Shown here: positions 7,676-16,105 of the stretch, in pieces
Position numbering within the stretch: the stretch's first letter is position 1
Layout: each line of letters starts with the position of its first letter
NCBI GenBank assembly: GCA_002433805.1
Contig: DJIW01000003.1
Location: forward strand, 1-26,988
Length of the DNA: 26,988 nucleotides
Direction: 5' to 3'
Origin: Competibacteraceae bacterium UBA6584
GTDB taxonomy: Bacteria > Pseudomonadota > Gammaproteobacteria > Competibacterales > Competibacteraceae
Notes under the pieces: generated by a model
Seen by the model: only the letters and a program-made list of their open reading frames with translations
The model's database searches: none
Told to the model about the DNA's origin: nothing
Program-made: the position numbers and the translations under genes

Positions 7676-8419
7676 ATGCTGAATAGCGATCCACCCGTCC
7701 AGCGCCGGCTCGCGGTTTTAATTGATGCGGATAACGCGCAGCCCAGCATTATCGAGGGGCTAGCGAGAGAAATCGTCAAGTACGGCATCGCCAGCGTCAA
7801 ACGCATTTATGGAGACTGGACCACGCCGCATCTGGCGGGGTGGAAATCGGTCTTGCTCGATCACTCGATCCTACCCATCCAGCAATTTCGCTACACGGTC
7901 GGTAAAAATGCGACCGATAGCGCCATGATCATCGATGCGATGGATTTGCTCTATACCCGCCGCTTCGAAGGATTTTGTCTGGTTTCCAGCGACAGTGATT
8001 TTACCCGACTCGCCTCCCGCATCCGCGAGGAAGGTCTGCTGGTTTACGGCTTTGGAGAGGAGAAAACGCCTAAAGCTTTTGTCCATGCCTGTGATAAGTT
8101 CATCTTCACTACTGTTCTTCTCCCTCAAGAAGCAGCAAACTCGGCCAACAAAAGACAAGAAACCCAGCAACTGAAGGCAAACACCAAACTGGTGAACCTG
8201 ATGCGGGGCGCTGCCGAAGCCGTGTCGGACGACAGCGGCTGGGCGCACCTTAGCGCGGTCGGCCAACACATTGCCAAACAAGCCGCCGAATTCGATTCCC
8301 GAAATTACGGTTACACTAAATTGGTCGAACTGGTGGCGGCTCTCAATCTGTTTGAAATTGACCGACGCTCGCAAGGCACGATTTATATTCGAGACAAACG
8401 CAGCAAGCCGCCACCCTAA
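7676..8419 (+). CDS. NYN-domain PIN-like ribonuclease with C-terminal OST-HTH/LOTUS domain
   Basis: Probable RNA-binding or RNA-cleaving protein of 247 residues. The N-terminal NYN (LabA/DUF88) domain has a PIN-like acidic site: LIDADN (Asp17, Asp19), TDSAMIIDAMD (Asp81) and SSDSDF (Asp106, Asp108), with G-K-N just before Asp81. Residues about 150-168 form a polar linker. The C-terminal part (about 168-243) matches an OST-HTH/LOTUS fold, including FDSRNYGYTKLVELV and a final IYIRDK strand; LOTUS domains bind RNA, often G-rich. The target is unknown. It lies between ilvC and pssA, ending 21 bp before pssA. The linker-coding stretch (about 8080-8200) is visibly poorer in G+C than the flanking genes. 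Confidence 0.85.
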   Translation: MLNSDPPVQRRLAVLIDADNAQPSIIEGLAREIVKYGIASVKRIYGDWTTPHLAGWKSVLLDHSILPIQQFRYTVGKNATDSAMIIDAMDLLYTRRFEGFCLVSSDSDFTRLASRIREEGLLVYGFGEEKTPKAFVHACDKFIFTTVLLPQEAANSANKRQETQQLKANTKLVNLMRGAAEAVSDDSGWAHLSAVGQHIAKQAAEFDSRNYGYTKLVELVAALNLFEIDRRSQGTIYIRDKRSKPPP

Positions 8420-8440
8420 ACCGATGGGCCACCGCATCCG

Positions 8441-9235
8441 ATGACGACCGAGCCAACGACCCAACACCGCCGCCCGCGCGGGGTTTATCTGCTTCCCAAC
8501 CTGTTCACCACGGCGGCGCTGTTCTGCGGCTTCTACGCCATCATCGCCGCCTTGCAAGGTCGATTCGAACCAGCCGCCATCGCGGTGTTCGTGGCCATGG
8601 TGCTGGACGGCCTGGACGGGCGAGTGGCCCGACTGACCCATACCGAAAGCGAGTTCGGCGCCGAATACGACAGCATGGCGGATTTAGTGTCCTTCGGCCT
8701 CGCGCCCGCTTTGATCATGTACGAATGGTCGCTGGGCGCAACGGTCAGCATGGGTCCGTTCCTGTCCAAGCTCGGCTGGCTGGCGGCGTTTTTCTACACG
8801 GTGATGGCGGCCATGCGTCTGGCCCGGTTCAACGTCCAGCACGGCAGCACCGACAAGCGCTATTTCATCGGCTTGCCCAGCCCGTCGGCGGCCGCCATCG
8901 TCAGCGGCACGGTCTGGTTTGGAACTGATTTAGGTTTCAGTGGCACCCAACTACTGTGGCCGGCCATGGTGATTACGGTCAGCGCCGGCGCGCTGATGTT
9001 CAGCAAGATTCTTTATTTCAGCTTCAAACAAGTCGATCTGCACAAGCGGGTGCCGTTCGCCTCCGCCTTGCTGGTGGTCCTCACCCTGGTCGTGATTTCG
9101 ATCGACCCGCCCAAGGTGCTATTCAGCGGCTTTCTGGTCTATGTCCTGTCAGGTCCGGTCCTGTTCTTGGTCCGGCTGCGCCAGCGCGCCCGCCGCCGCG
9201 CCAAAGCGCCGAACGAAGCTGTCGAGCCCAAATAA
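8441..9235 (+). CDS. pssA: CDP-diacylglycerol-serine O-phosphatidyltransferase
   Basis: Integral membrane enzyme (264 residues) that makes phosphatidylserine from CDP-diacylglycerol and L-serine, the step leading to phosphatidylethanolamine. The CDP-alcohol phosphatidyltransferase motif is complete: Asp56, Asp59, Gly60, Ala63, Arg64, Gly73, Asp77 and Asp81 in DGLDGRVAR and GAEYDSMAD. It begins with PNLFTTAALFCGF and has several further hydrophobic segments, with an Arg-rich cytoplasmic tail. The Shine-Dalgarno before ATG 8441 is weak. In many beta- and gammaproteobacteria pssA follows ilvC and precedes leuA; here the NYN gene comes before it and convergent treY after it, with only 14 bp between stop codons. 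Confidence 0.95.
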   Translation: MTTEPTTQHRRPRGVYLLPNLFTTAALFCGFYAIIAALQGRFEPAAIAVFVAMVLDGLDGRVARLTHTESEFGAEYDSMADLVSFGLAPALIMYEWSLGATVSMGPFLSKLGWLAAFFYTVMAAMRLARFNVQHGSTDKRYFIGLPSPSAAAIVSGTVWFGTDLGFSGTQLLWPAMVITVSAGALMFSKILYFSFKQVDLHKRVPFASALLVVLTLVVISIDPPKVLFSGFLVYVLSGPVLFLVRLRQRARRRAKAPNEAVEPK

Positions 9236-9249
9236 GCGGGCTCTCCCGA

Positions 9250-12069
9250 TTACTCCGCCGTCCGACCGGGTCCGGGTTCGTTCAGCAGCAAGGCCACCGG
9301 AAATTGCGCCAGCACTTCCCGCAGCCACAGCGCTTCCTCGCCCTGGACCAACTGGCCGCTTAAAACATCGCGCCAGCGCAGGCGAGAACCCGCCGGCGGC
9401 AGAATCCTCGTTTCGTGCCAGACCGCTTCGCCCAGCGGATACTCGCCGTCCTTGACCAAACCGGTCGAAAAACGCGGCGCGACCACCAGCGCGCGCCGCT
9501 CGCCCAATTCGCGAGCGAAGGCGATGACGTGGCCCTTTAGGCTGCCGATCACGGTGAGCTTCTGATAAGCGCCGTGCTGGAATAATTCCCGCTCCACCTG
9601 GCGCGCCTGAAGCGCCCGATAAATTAAAAACAGCTTGAGCCGGCCGTCCTCGGGCGCGGCCAACAGTTCCTTGATCAGTCTATGAATCCCGTCGCTGGCG
9701 CGGCGTTGCAAGTCTTCGAGCAGCGCCGCGCGGCGCTCGAAATCGACCGGCCGCCGGTTGTCGGGGTCCACCAAGCTCAAATCCCACAGCTCCGTGCCTT
9801 GATAGAAATCCGGCAAGCCCGGCGTAGTCAATTTGAGCAAGGTCTGGGCGAGCGAGTTGAGAATGCCGTGATGCTGGATCTTGCGCTGGAACGGTAAAAA
9901 GGCTTGCAAGAAAGGGTTGTCCGGACCGGGTTGCAACACCCGCTCGGCGAACGCGAGCAGCGCCTGTTCGTAAGGACTGTCCGGCTCCAACCAATTGGTG
10001 TGGACCTTGGCCTCGCGAACCGCCTTGATCAGATACGCTTTCATCCGATCGATGAAGGCCGGATAGTCGGCCAGATCGAAAGGGTAAGCGCCCAACAGCG
10101 TTTGATAGAACAGGTATTCGTCGTCGTTGGCCGGCGCCGGGCGCTCGCCGATCCGCACCTTGTGCGCCGCGTTGATGTTGTTCCAAGCGCGCAGCTGCTG
10201 TTCCCATTCCGCCGGCAGTTCCGACAGCACGTTCAAGCGGGCGCGGGCATCCTCGCCCCGCTTGGTGTCGTGCGTCGCGCTGGCGTTCATGGCGTGGGGC
10301 CAGCAGGCGACCCGATGCTGGTTGAAGGCGTGAAACGCTTCCAAATCGAGACCGAACTGGAGCGACCCCGCCCCGACTTCGTTCAGCGACAGCAAGCGGT
10401 TGTAGACATAAAACACCGTGTCCTCGACGCCCTTGGCCATCAAGGGTCCGGTGAACTGCTGCAAGCGCATGATGAAATGCAGCCATTGATCCTTGCCCTC
10501 GGCCGCCATGTTCTCGTCGAATTCCAACCGTAAAAACCGCTCGACGAACTCCAATTCGTTGCGGAAATTGGGAAGGTTCAACCGGGCCTGGGCGATCACC
10601 CGCCGCATGCAGTCTTGATCGGCCCGGCTGGCGCCGGCCCGGTCGATATAGGTGCGATAGACCGGAAACAGCACCAGAATCTCGACCAGCGCCGACTTCA
10701 GCCCGTAAAGGGTGAAATCGCTGGCGTAGCGGTACCGCTCGGAAATGCGCTTGAGCACGTGCGCCAAGCTGTCGATGTCGCCGGCCAGATGGCGGGCCAC
10801 GATCATCCGTTTGTTGCGGTCGATCAGCGTTTCGCAAGAAGTGGCGTCGCCGGTGAAGGCGTGATACAGCGCGGTGAACGCCGCCTCGGCCGCCGGATCG
10901 CAAAACAGGCCGTTGATGACGCCCAAAAAGTCGTAACCGCTAGTGCCCTGACACGGCCAACTGACCGGCAGTTCCTCGCCGTGTTCGAGGATCTTTTCCA
11001 CCACCAGATAGACGTAGGGCGCGCGCTCGCGCAACCGGCCGAGGTACTCCGCCGGATCGTAGAGGCCGTCGATGTGGTCGATCCGCAGGCCGGTGATCTT
11101 ATCCTCGGCCACCAGCTTGAGGATCAGCTCGTGGGTGGAATCGAAGACCTTGGGATCTTCGACGCGCAGGGAGATCAGATCGTTGATGGTGAAGAAGCGC
11201 CGGTAATTGAGTTCTTCGTTGCCCAGCTTCCAATAGGAGAGCCGAAAAAATTGCTCGTCGAGCAGGCTTTCCAGCAAGTCGAAGCTTTCCGGCTTCCCCA
11301 CTTCACCGTTAAAAATTTGGATGTTTTCCTCGATAAATTCCCGCACCTCGGGACTGGCGTCCCACAGCTCCCACAGCATCTGCTTGATGAACGAAATCTG
11401 GTCGTAACGCTCCCGCCCTTCCTCTCCGGACGGGATGTACTTCAGCAGATAGAGCACCCCCAGAAACTTGACGAAGTGCGGGTGGCTGCGTTCGAGCCGG
11501 GCGCGCAGCCGCGCCAGATCGTAGGTCAGCACCCGATAATACGATTCGATCCGGATCGGAAAACGGAAGTCGTAGTAATAAACCGCCAATCCCTGCTCGG
11601 TATAACCCAAGCGCAATTCGCCGCTTTCGAGGCAGTCGCCGTAGAACTTGCCGAGAAACGGGGCCAATACCCGCCCCCGGATGCCCTCGTAGAGATGGTT
11701 CCAGTTGATGTCGAAGAATTCGTGATAGCGCGAATCCGGGCCGTTCTCCAGCACGTCCACCAACACCGGATTCTGGCTGTCGAAGGCCATGTGATTGGGC
11801 ACGATGTCCTGCAGCCAGCCGATGTTCAGTGGCTTGAGGGTCTGACCGAGATGCTCGAACCGCTCCAGTCCGCCCAGTTCGGGATTGATCGAGCGGGGGT
11901 CCACCACATCGTAACCGTGCTGGCTGCCGCGTCGGGGCGTCAGGATCGGCGAAGCGTAGAGGTCCGAAACGCCCAATTCAGCCAGGTAGGGGGCAATGGC
12001 GGCGGCGGCGTCAAAATCGAATTCGGGGGTAAATTGCAAGCGATAAGTCGCGACGGGAACACGCATCAT
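9250..12069 (-). CDS. treY: Maltooligosyl trehalose synthase
   Basis: GH13 glucosyltransferase-type isomerase that turns the reducing-end alpha-1,4 bond of a maltodextrin or glycogen chain into an alpha,alpha-1,1 trehalosyl bond; TreZ then releases trehalose. It is 939 residues. The N-terminus VPVATYRLQF is the usual TreY opening. LRIDHIDGLYDP (near residue 330) has the nucleophile Asp, VVEKILEHGEELP follows with the acid/base Glu, and SATHDTKRGEDAR (near residue 600) has the third carboxylate. The frame extends to 12168, inside treZ, but ATG 12069 has GAGGG seven bases upstream and gives the family N-terminus. It lies 25 bp downstream of treZ in the same direction. Confidence 0.96.
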   Translation of the reverse strand: MMRVPVATYRLQFTPEFDFDAAAAIAPYLAELGVSDLYASPILTPRRGSQHGYDVVDPRSINPELGGLERFEHLGQTLKPLNIGWLQDIVPNHMAFDSQNPVLVDVLENGPDSRYHEFFDINWNHLYEGIRGRVLAPFLGKFYGDCLESGELRLGYTEQGLAVYYYDFRFPIRIESYYRVLTYDLARLRARLERSHPHFVKFLGVLYLLKYIPSGEEGRERYDQISFIKQMLWELWDASPEVREFIEENIQIFNGEVGKPESFDLLESLLDEQFFRLSYWKLGNEELNYRRFFTINDLISLRVEDPKVFDSTHELILKLVAEDKITGLRIDHIDGLYDPAEYLGRLRERAPYVYLVVEKILEHGEELPVSWPCQGTSGYDFLGVINGLFCDPAAEAAFTALYHAFTGDATSCETLIDRNKRMIVARHLAGDIDSLAHVLKRISERYRYASDFTLYGLKSALVEILVLFPVYRTYIDRAGASRADQDCMRRVIAQARLNLPNFRNELEFVERFLRLEFDENMAAEGKDQWLHFIMRLQQFTGPLMAKGVEDTVFYVYNRLLSLNEVGAGSLQFGLDLEAFHAFNQHRVACWPHAMNASATHDTKRGEDARARLNVLSELPAEWEQQLRAWNNINAAHKVRIGERPAPANDDEYLFYQTLLGAYPFDLADYPAFIDRMKAYLIKAVREAKVHTNWLEPDSPYEQALLAFAERVLQPGPDNPFLQAFLPFQRKIQHHGILNSLAQTLLKLTTPGLPDFYQGTELWDLSLVDPDNRRPVDFERRAALLEDLQRRASDGIHRLIKELLAAPEDGRLKLFLIYRALQARQVERELFQHGAYQKLTVIGSLKGHVIAFARELGERRALVVAPRFSTGLVKDGEYPLGEAVWHETRILPPAGSRLRWRDVLSGQLVQGEEALWLREVLAQFPVALLLNEPGPGRTAE

Positions 12070-12094
12070 GGGAGAGCCCTCAGCGCTGGCGCGA

Positions 12095-13933
12095 TCAAAT
12101 GGAAAGACCGGCGGCGTAAACCGCCACGGCATAAGGCGGCAGCGCGAGCGCGGCCTCGCCGGCTTCAAGCGTCGCCGGCAAGCGGCTCCCCGAGCCGCCC
12201 CACGCGGGATCGGCGGCGTCGAGCTGCTTGCGCCACGGTCCCGACCCCAAGCGGGCGGTCACGGCGATCTCGCGGTCGGAGAAATTGAACCAAGCGACCA
12301 TCCGGTTCTCGTCGCGCCAGCGCCGCAACTCCAACACGGTCGGCGCGATGGCGACGGCGGTCAAGCTGGCGTTGTCCAGCCAGGCCAGCGCCGGCAACTC
12401 CCGCCGCAGCCGCAATAATTCGGCATAAAAAGCCCGCAACTGTCCGTGGCGGCCGGTCTGCGCCAGCTCCCATTGCAGTTTGGAGCCGGTGAAACTGCTC
12501 GGAGCCTGCGGGTCGGGCGCTTCGCCCTGTTCGCCCAGTTCCAGAAAATCCTCGCGCCGCCCCTGGCGCACGCCTTCGATCAAGGCCGGATCGCCGTGGC
12601 TGATAAAATATAGAAACGGCCGGGGTTCGCCGTATTCCTCGCCCATGAACAGCAGCGGCAAATAGGGCGACAGCAGCACCGCCGCCGCCGCCAGCTTCAA
12701 GGCGGGAAACGACAGCAACGTCGAAAACCGCTCGCCCAACGGCCGGTTGCCGACTTGATCGTGATTTTGCCCGAACGCGAGGAACCGCCAGGCCGGGCAA
12801 TCGCCGGGATCGTCACCGTGAAAGCGCCGGCGGTGCGGCGAGTAGTTCCACGCATAAACGAAGGGCCGGCGATAGGCCCGCGCCAACTGGTCGAGCGCGC
12901 CGAAATCTTGGTAATAGCCGTGCCGCTCGCCGGTCAGCAGCGCGTGCAGGGCGTGATGGAAATCATCGCTCCATTGCGCGTCGAGACCGTAACCGCCCGC
13001 GCTCGACGGACGGAGCAAACGGGGATCGTTGAGATCGCTTTCGGCGATCAGGAAGCATGGCCGGCCCAGACGCCGGCCGCAATCGGCGGCGGCGGCGGCC
13101 AGTTCCGCCAGGATGTGGCGGGCGCCGAAATCGTAAATGGCGTGGACCGCATCCAGCCGCAAGGCGTCGCAATGGCAAGTCTCGAACCAATACCGCAGGT
13201 TATCCGTCACGTAGTGGCGGACGCCGGGGCTGTAAGGGCCGTCGTAATTCACCGCATCGCCCCACGGCGTCCGATACTGATCGGTGAAATAGGTCTCCAA
13301 GCCCCACAGATAATTGCCCTCCGGCCCGAGATGGTTGTAGACCACGTCCGCGATCACCGCCAAGCCCTCGCGATGGCAGGCGTCCACCAGCCGCTTCAGG
13401 CCCTCGACGCCGCCGTAGGAACTTTGCACGGCGTAGGGATAAACTCCGTCGTAACCCCAATTGCGCTCGCCGGGGAATTGCGTCACCGGCATCAACGACA
13501 GCGCGGTGACGCCCAGCGCGCGCAGCTCCGGCAGCCGGGGAATGATGGCGTCAAAGCTGCCTTCGGGCGTAAAGGTTCCGACGTGCAGCTCGTACAGCAC
13601 CCACTGCTCCAACGGGGGCGGCCGCCAGCCCGCGTCGGTCCAGGCGAAAGATTGATCGACCACCGCCGATGGCCCGTGCACGCCGTCGGGCTGGTGATAC
13701 GACGCCGGGTCGGGCCGGTCGAGTTCGTCGTTCCACCGATAAAAATACAGCGCGCCGGGCTCGATGCCGGTTACTGTGGCCCGCCAGTAGCCCCGCGCGT
13801 CTTGGGTCATGGGAATCAGCCGATCGTCGGGCGCGACCACGCGCACCGCCGCTTCCTTGAGCAGCGGAGCCCAAAACGTAAAAGCGCATTGCCCATCGCC
13901 CAGATAGCGAGCGCCCAGCGCGAGCGTGTCCAT
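12095..13933 (-). CDS. treZ: Malto-oligosyltrehalose trehalohydrolase
   Basis: GH13 hydrolase (612 residues) that cleaves trehalose from maltooligosyl trehalose made by TreY. An N-terminal beta-sandwich (about 1-100, starting LGARYLGDGQCAFTFWAP) precedes the barrel. The barrel has ELHVGTFTPEGSF, the GVTALSLMPV and FPGERNWGYDGV segments, the nucleophile Asp261 in CDALRLDAVHAIYD, the acid Glu298 in FLIAESD and Asp392 in FGQNHDQVGNR. LFMGEEYGE is also typical. The start is ATG 13933, with AGAAGG in the leader. It is the first gene of a two-gene treZ-treY unit. No debranching enzyme (treX/glgX) or glycogen gene is present in the window. Confidence 0.97.
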   Translation of the reverse strand: MDTLALGARYLGDGQCAFTFWAPLLKEAAVRVVAPDDRLIPMTQDARGYWRATVTGIEPGALYFYRWNDELDRPDPASYHQPDGVHGPSAVVDQSFAWTDAGWRPPPLEQWVLYELHVGTFTPEGSFDAIIPRLPELRALGVTALSLMPVTQFPGERNWGYDGVYPYAVQSSYGGVEGLKRLVDACHREGLAVIADVVYNHLGPEGNYLWGLETYFTDQYRTPWGDAVNYDGPYSPGVRHYVTDNLRYWFETCHCDALRLDAVHAIYDFGARHILAELAAAAADCGRRLGRPCFLIAESDLNDPRLLRPSSAGGYGLDAQWSDDFHHALHALLTGERHGYYQDFGALDQLARAYRRPFVYAWNYSPHRRRFHGDDPGDCPAWRFLAFGQNHDQVGNRPLGERFSTLLSFPALKLAAAAVLLSPYLPLLFMGEEYGEPRPFLYFISHGDPALIEGVRQGRREDFLELGEQGEAPDPQAPSSFTGSKLQWELAQTGRHGQLRAFYAELLRLRRELPALAWLDNASLTAVAIAPTVLELRRWRDENRMVAWFNFSDREIAVTARLGSGPWRKQLDAADPAWGGSGSRLPATLEAGEAALALPPYAVAVYAAGLSI

Positions 13934-14210
13934 GAATTGGCTGCCTTCTTTCTCGGATGGAGTGGAGTCGGCCCGCGATTGAGGCTGGCCGACTGCATCG
14001 CACCCCTGGTTTCAAACGCGACCGAAGCCGGTCGTCGAGAGTTCGAAAAACCCGATTCGGCGCTGGCGCGGTCGAGCCGCCGCCGGATCGCGGCGATGAT
14101 CTAAAAAGCAAAACCGCGCGAGTCGCGCTCAGTTTGCCTTAGCGGGTGTTGCAGAAAATCGAGTGAAACGCAGAATTTCATGCGGTCGTTGCAAGCGTTA
14201 CAAAACTGAT

Positions 14211-14232
14211 CGCGGCAGTTCCCCCTGCCGCG
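14211..14232. repeat. GC-rich inverted repeat upstream of treZ
   Basis: CGCGGCAG (14211-14218) and CTGCCGCG (14225-14232) form a perfect 8-bp stem with loop TTCCCC. It has no proper T-run on the plus strand. On the minus strand, in the treZ direction, TTTT follows a few bases later, so it could be a weak terminator or attenuator in a long treZ leader. Confidence 0.4.
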
Positions 14233-14352
14233 CGCGCTGTCCGATACGGCGGATCGAAACCGGTTTTTGACCGGGGCGGGGAACGGTCAACCGAGTCGGA
14301 ACCCATCTTGAAAGCTGAAGTTTTTTAACAATTTAACGTTCAATATTTTAAA

Positions 14353-14361
14353 ATTATAACA
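14353..14361 (-). promoter_or_regulatory. Extended -10 element, candidate treZ promoter
   Basis: Read on the minus strand this is TGTTATAAT, a perfect TATAAT preceded by the TGn extension, inside the A+T-rich block. The matching -35 (TTTCGA, 17 bp away) is poor, as expected of extended -10 promoters. It would give treZ a leader of about 400 nt. Confidence 0.4.
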
Positions 14362-14417
14362 TTTATAAAGGCTTATCGAAACCCATTTCGCCGCCTTCCC
14401 ACGCCACGGCCTTCAAA

Positions 14418-14446
14418 CGAGCCTTCAGGCCAGCGACGAAGGCTCG
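14418..14446. repeat. Perfect 9-bp inverted repeat upstream of leuA promoter
   Basis: CGAGCCTTC (14418-14426) and GAAGGCTCG (14438-14446) are exact complements with an 11-nt spacer. The element ends about 20 bp before the -35 of the leuA promoter, so a regulator-binding site is as likely as an RNA hairpin. Confidence 0.4.
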
Positions 14447-14466
14447 GCGACTCCATTCCCATTCGG

Positions 14467-14494
14467 CTGACAAACGGTGCAAAATTGCCATAAT
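14467..14494 (+). promoter_or_regulatory. Sigma-70 promoter of leuA
   Basis: CTGACA (14467-14472), a 16-bp spacer and CATAAT (14489-14494): five of six matches in each hexamer. Transcription would start near 14501, giving leuA a leader of about 63 nt with no room for a classical attenuator; no leucine-codon leader peptide is seen. Confidence 0.55.
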
Positions 14495-14563
14495 CGCCAC
14501 TGTTGAGCGCCGTCACCCACTCCTCCATCCGACAGGCGGGCGAGCCCACCTGGAGAGCGTTGC

Positions 14564-16099
14564 ATGAACCAGCTGATTATTTTCGACACTACCCTGCGCG
14601 ATGGCGAACAAAGTCCCGGCGCGTCGATGACCAAGGAAGAAAAAGTCCGCATCGCCAAGATGCTGGAGCGGATGCGGGTCAACGTGATCGAGGCCGGCTT
14701 TCCCATCGCCAGCCCCGGCGACTTCGAGGCGGTGCGGGCGGTGGCGCGCTCGGTCAAGGACAGCGTGGTCTGCGGGCTGGCCCGCGCCGCCGACGCCGAC
14801 ATCGACCGGGCCGGCGAGGCGTTGAAGGACGCGGCGGCCTGCCGGATTCACACCTTCATCGCCACCTCGCCGGTCCATATGAAGATGAAGTTGCGGATGG
14901 AACCGGATCAGGTGGTGGAACGGGCGATTGACGCGGTGCGCCGCGCCCGGCGCTGGACCGACGACGTGGAATTTTCCGCCGAGGACGCCGGCCGCTCCGA
15001 ACTGGATTTTCTATGCCGGATCGTCGAGGCCGCCATCGACGCCGGCGCGCGGACCATCAACATTCCCGACACGGTCGGCTACAACGTGCCCGACCAGTTC
15101 GGCCACACCATCCGCAACTTGATCGAACGAGTGCCGAACGCCGACAAGGCCGTGTTCTCGGTCCATTGCCACAACGATCTCGGTCTGGCGGTCGCCAATT
15201 CGCTGGCGGCGGTGCTGGCCGGCGCGCGGCAGGTGGAATGCACCATCAACGGCTTGGGCGAACGCGCCGGCAACGCCTCCCTGGAAGAAATCGTGATGGC
15301 GGTGCGCACCCGCCGCGACATTTTCCAGCTCGACATCGGCCTCGACACTACTCAAATCGTGCCGGCCTCGCGGCTGGTGTCCAACATCACCGGTTTTCCG
15401 GTTCAGCCCAACAAGGCCATCGTCGGCGCGAACGCCTTCGCCCACGAATCCGGCATCCATCAAGACGGCGTGCTCAAGCATCGCGAGACCTACGAGATCA
15501 TGCGCGCCGAGGATGTCGGCTGGTCCACCAACCGCATGGTGCTCGGCAAGCATTCCGGCCGCAACGCCTTCCGCACCCGGCTGGAGGAATTGGGCGCGAG
15601 TTTTGGCTCCGAGGAAGAGCTGAACGCCGCCTTCGCCCGCTTCAAGGAACTGGCCGACAAAAAGCACGAAATTTACGACGAGGATTTGCAGGCGTTGGTC
15701 ACCGACGCCAATCTGGTCGCGGAGAACGAGCGGGCGCAGCTTCGCTACTTGCGCGTGTGTTCGGAAACCGGCGAAACTCCGAGCGCTCACGTCACCTTGA
15801 CTCTGGACGGCGCGGAACACAGCGCGACCGCCGAGGGCAGCGGGCCGGTGGACGCCGCTTTCAAAGCGATCGAGAGCATTTTGAACACCGGCACCGACTT
15901 ACTGTTGTACTCGGTCAACAACATCACCAGCGGCACCGATTCGCAGGGCGAGGTCACGGTGCGGGTCACCAAGGGCGGTCGGATCGTCAACGGTCAGGGC
16001 GCCGACACCGACATCGTGATCGCCTCGGCCAAAGCTTACGTCAACGCGCTGAACAAAATGCTGCAACCGGTCGAACGCGCCCACCCGCAACTGTTGTGA
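14564..16099 (+). CDS. leuA: 2-isopropylmalate synthase
   Basis: First committed enzyme of leucine synthesis: condenses acetyl-CoA with 2-oxoisovalerate to 2-isopropylmalate. It is 511 residues, the normal size of the proteobacterial form. The DRE-TIM barrel opens with DTTLRDGEQSPG (residues 8-19), which includes metal and catalytic residues. HCHNDLGLAVANS (near residue 200) supplies the metal-binding His pair, and GLGERAGN follows. The C-terminal LeuA dimer domain (from about residue 390) carries leucine feedback inhibition. The start is ATG 14564, with GGAGAG seven bases upstream. The uracil-DNA glycosylase gene starts six bases after the stop, so it is probably co-transcribed. Confidence 0.98.
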   Translation: MNQLIIFDTTLRDGEQSPGASMTKEEKVRIAKMLERMRVNVIEAGFPIASPGDFEAVRAVARSVKDSVVCGLARAADADIDRAGEALKDAAACRIHTFIATSPVHMKMKLRMEPDQVVERAIDAVRRARRWTDDVEFSAEDAGRSELDFLCRIVEAAIDAGARTINIPDTVGYNVPDQFGHTIRNLIERVPNADKAVFSVHCHNDLGLAVANSLAAVLAGARQVECTINGLGERAGNASLEEIVMAVRTRRDIFQLDIGLDTTQIVPASRLVSNITGFPVQPNKAIVGANAFAHESGIHQDGVLKHRETYEIMRAEDVGWSTNRMVLGKHSGRNAFRTRLEELGASFGSEEELNAAFARFKELADKKHEIYDEDLQALVTDANLVAENERAQLRYLRVCSETGETPSAHVTLTLDGAEHSATAEGSGPVDAAFKAIESILNTGTDLLLYSVNNITSGTDSQGEVTVRVTKGGRIVNGQGADTDIVIASAKAYVNALNKMLQPVERAHPQLL

Positions 16100-16105
16100 C
16101 CCGAA

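Larger units (their letters stand above)
13934..14563. other. Divergent treZ/leuA intergenic region, 630 bp
   Basis: No convincing gene lies here; short open frames at both ends are shadows. Contents: an imperfect 13-bp dyad GCGCGA-G-TCGCGC at 14116-14128; an imperfect LacI-family-like dyad at 14189-14203; a GC hairpin at 14211-14232; a very A+T-rich block at about 14320-14370 with a minus-strand extended -10; a 9-bp hairpin at 14418-14446; and a good plus-strand promoter at 14467-14494. The length and density of elements suggest separate control of trehalose and leucine genes. Confidence 0.6.

Noticed and set aside
10615..12288. 557-codon plus-strand open frame opposite treY
   Set aside because: Antisense shadow of treY, with low-information composition; treY carries all catalytic motifs.
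12755..14104. 449-codon plus-strand open frame opposite treZ
   Set aside because: Antisense shadow of treZ running into the intergenic region; no recognisable domain or ribosome-binding site.
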